A stretch of DNA of 6,125 bases from Saprospiraceae bacterium. GTDB lineage: Bacteria; Bacteroidota; Bacteroidia; Chitinophagales; Saprospiraceae. This document shows, piece after piece, positions 6,060-6,125 of the stretch; within the stretch, counting starts at the first letter, position 1, and each line of letters starts with the position of its first letter. Under the pieces are notes generated by a model that saw only the letters and a program-made list of their open reading frames with translations, did no database searches and was not told where the DNA came from. The stretch covers positions 1 through 6,125 of the forward strand of contig WGBN01000009.1 in the NCBI GenBank assembly GCA_015494245.1, given 5' to 3'. The position numbers and the translations under genes are program-made.

Positions 6060-6125
6060 TACCCGCTTTCACCGCTTCCACCAATTTCACCAAGAAAGCA
6101 CTGCCGCCCTTTTCTCCGTCATCAC
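6049..6125 (-). CDS. C-terminal end of an unidentified protein, 5' part beyond the right edge
   Basis: One minus-strand frame is open from the right edge for 24 whole codons to a TAG at 6051-6049. It encodes DDGEKGGSAFLVKLVEAV followed by KAGKSV. The segment after the Gly pair looks like an amphipathic helix with a basic tail, as seen at the end of many soluble proteins, and the gene would converge on the aacS-glycosyltransferase operon. Against it, the piece is very short and the DNA has a roughly 9-base rhythm (GGTGAAA-like). A plus-strand frame is also open here but has no start and encodes a less protein-like His/Phe-rich string. I do not recognise the family. Confidence 0.4.
   Translation of the reverse strand, partial: DDGEKGGSAFLVKLVEAVKAGKSV

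Noticed and set aside
6061..6125. Plus-strand coding start at the right edge
   Set aside because: The open plus frame has no start codon after the upstream TAA and encodes a His/Phe-rich string, whereas the minus frame looks like a normal protein C-terminus.

Overview
The window looks like a chromosomal segment from a moderately GC-rich member of the Bacteroidota, possibly Saprospiria-like. The lineage is inferred from three things: exact TAnnTTTG-type -7 promoter elements, start codons with no Shine-Dalgarno sequence and A/C-rich leaders, and proteins of types common in that phylum. No rRNA or marker gene is present to confirm it.

Layout. (1) Positions 1-1596, minus strand: the 5' part (532 codons, running off the left edge) of a secreted lipoprotein 5'-nucleotidase/metallophosphatase of the 'NDVYEI' type. 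(2) Positions 1597-1697: a compact divergent intergenic region with one -7 element facing each way. (3) Positions 1698-5812, plus strand: three overlapping genes, namely acetoacetyl-CoA synthetase (aacS), a GT4 glycosyltransferase and an ExoA-like membrane-associated GT2 glycosyltransferase. The junctions overlap by 8 and 17 bp, so they are probably one transcript with coupled translation. (4) Positions 5813-6048: non-coding DNA with an imperfect hairpin, CGCTAAG motifs and two tracts with a 7-bp period. (5) Positions 6049 to the right edge, minus strand: the likely last 24 codons of an unidentified gene that converges on the operon.

How the genes relate. The two glycosyltransferases probably act in the same surface-glycan or exopolysaccharide pathway: a GT4 enzyme using a nucleotide sugar, and a GT2 enzyme held at the inner membrane by C-terminal helices. 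Acetoacetyl-CoA synthetase (acetoacetate + ATP + CoA to acetoacetyl-CoA) has no obvious biochemical link to them, and the overlap may reflect genome compaction only. The nucleotidase is divergently transcribed and would act outside the cytoplasm on nucleotides or related phosphoesters.

I see no CRISPR array, tRNA, rRNA, transposase, phage gene or defence system. I did not find a convincing undescribed system. The most unusual parts are the heptamer-periodic intergenic DNA at the right end, the back-to-back divergent promoter pair, and the coupling of a ketone-body ligase to glycosyltransferases.
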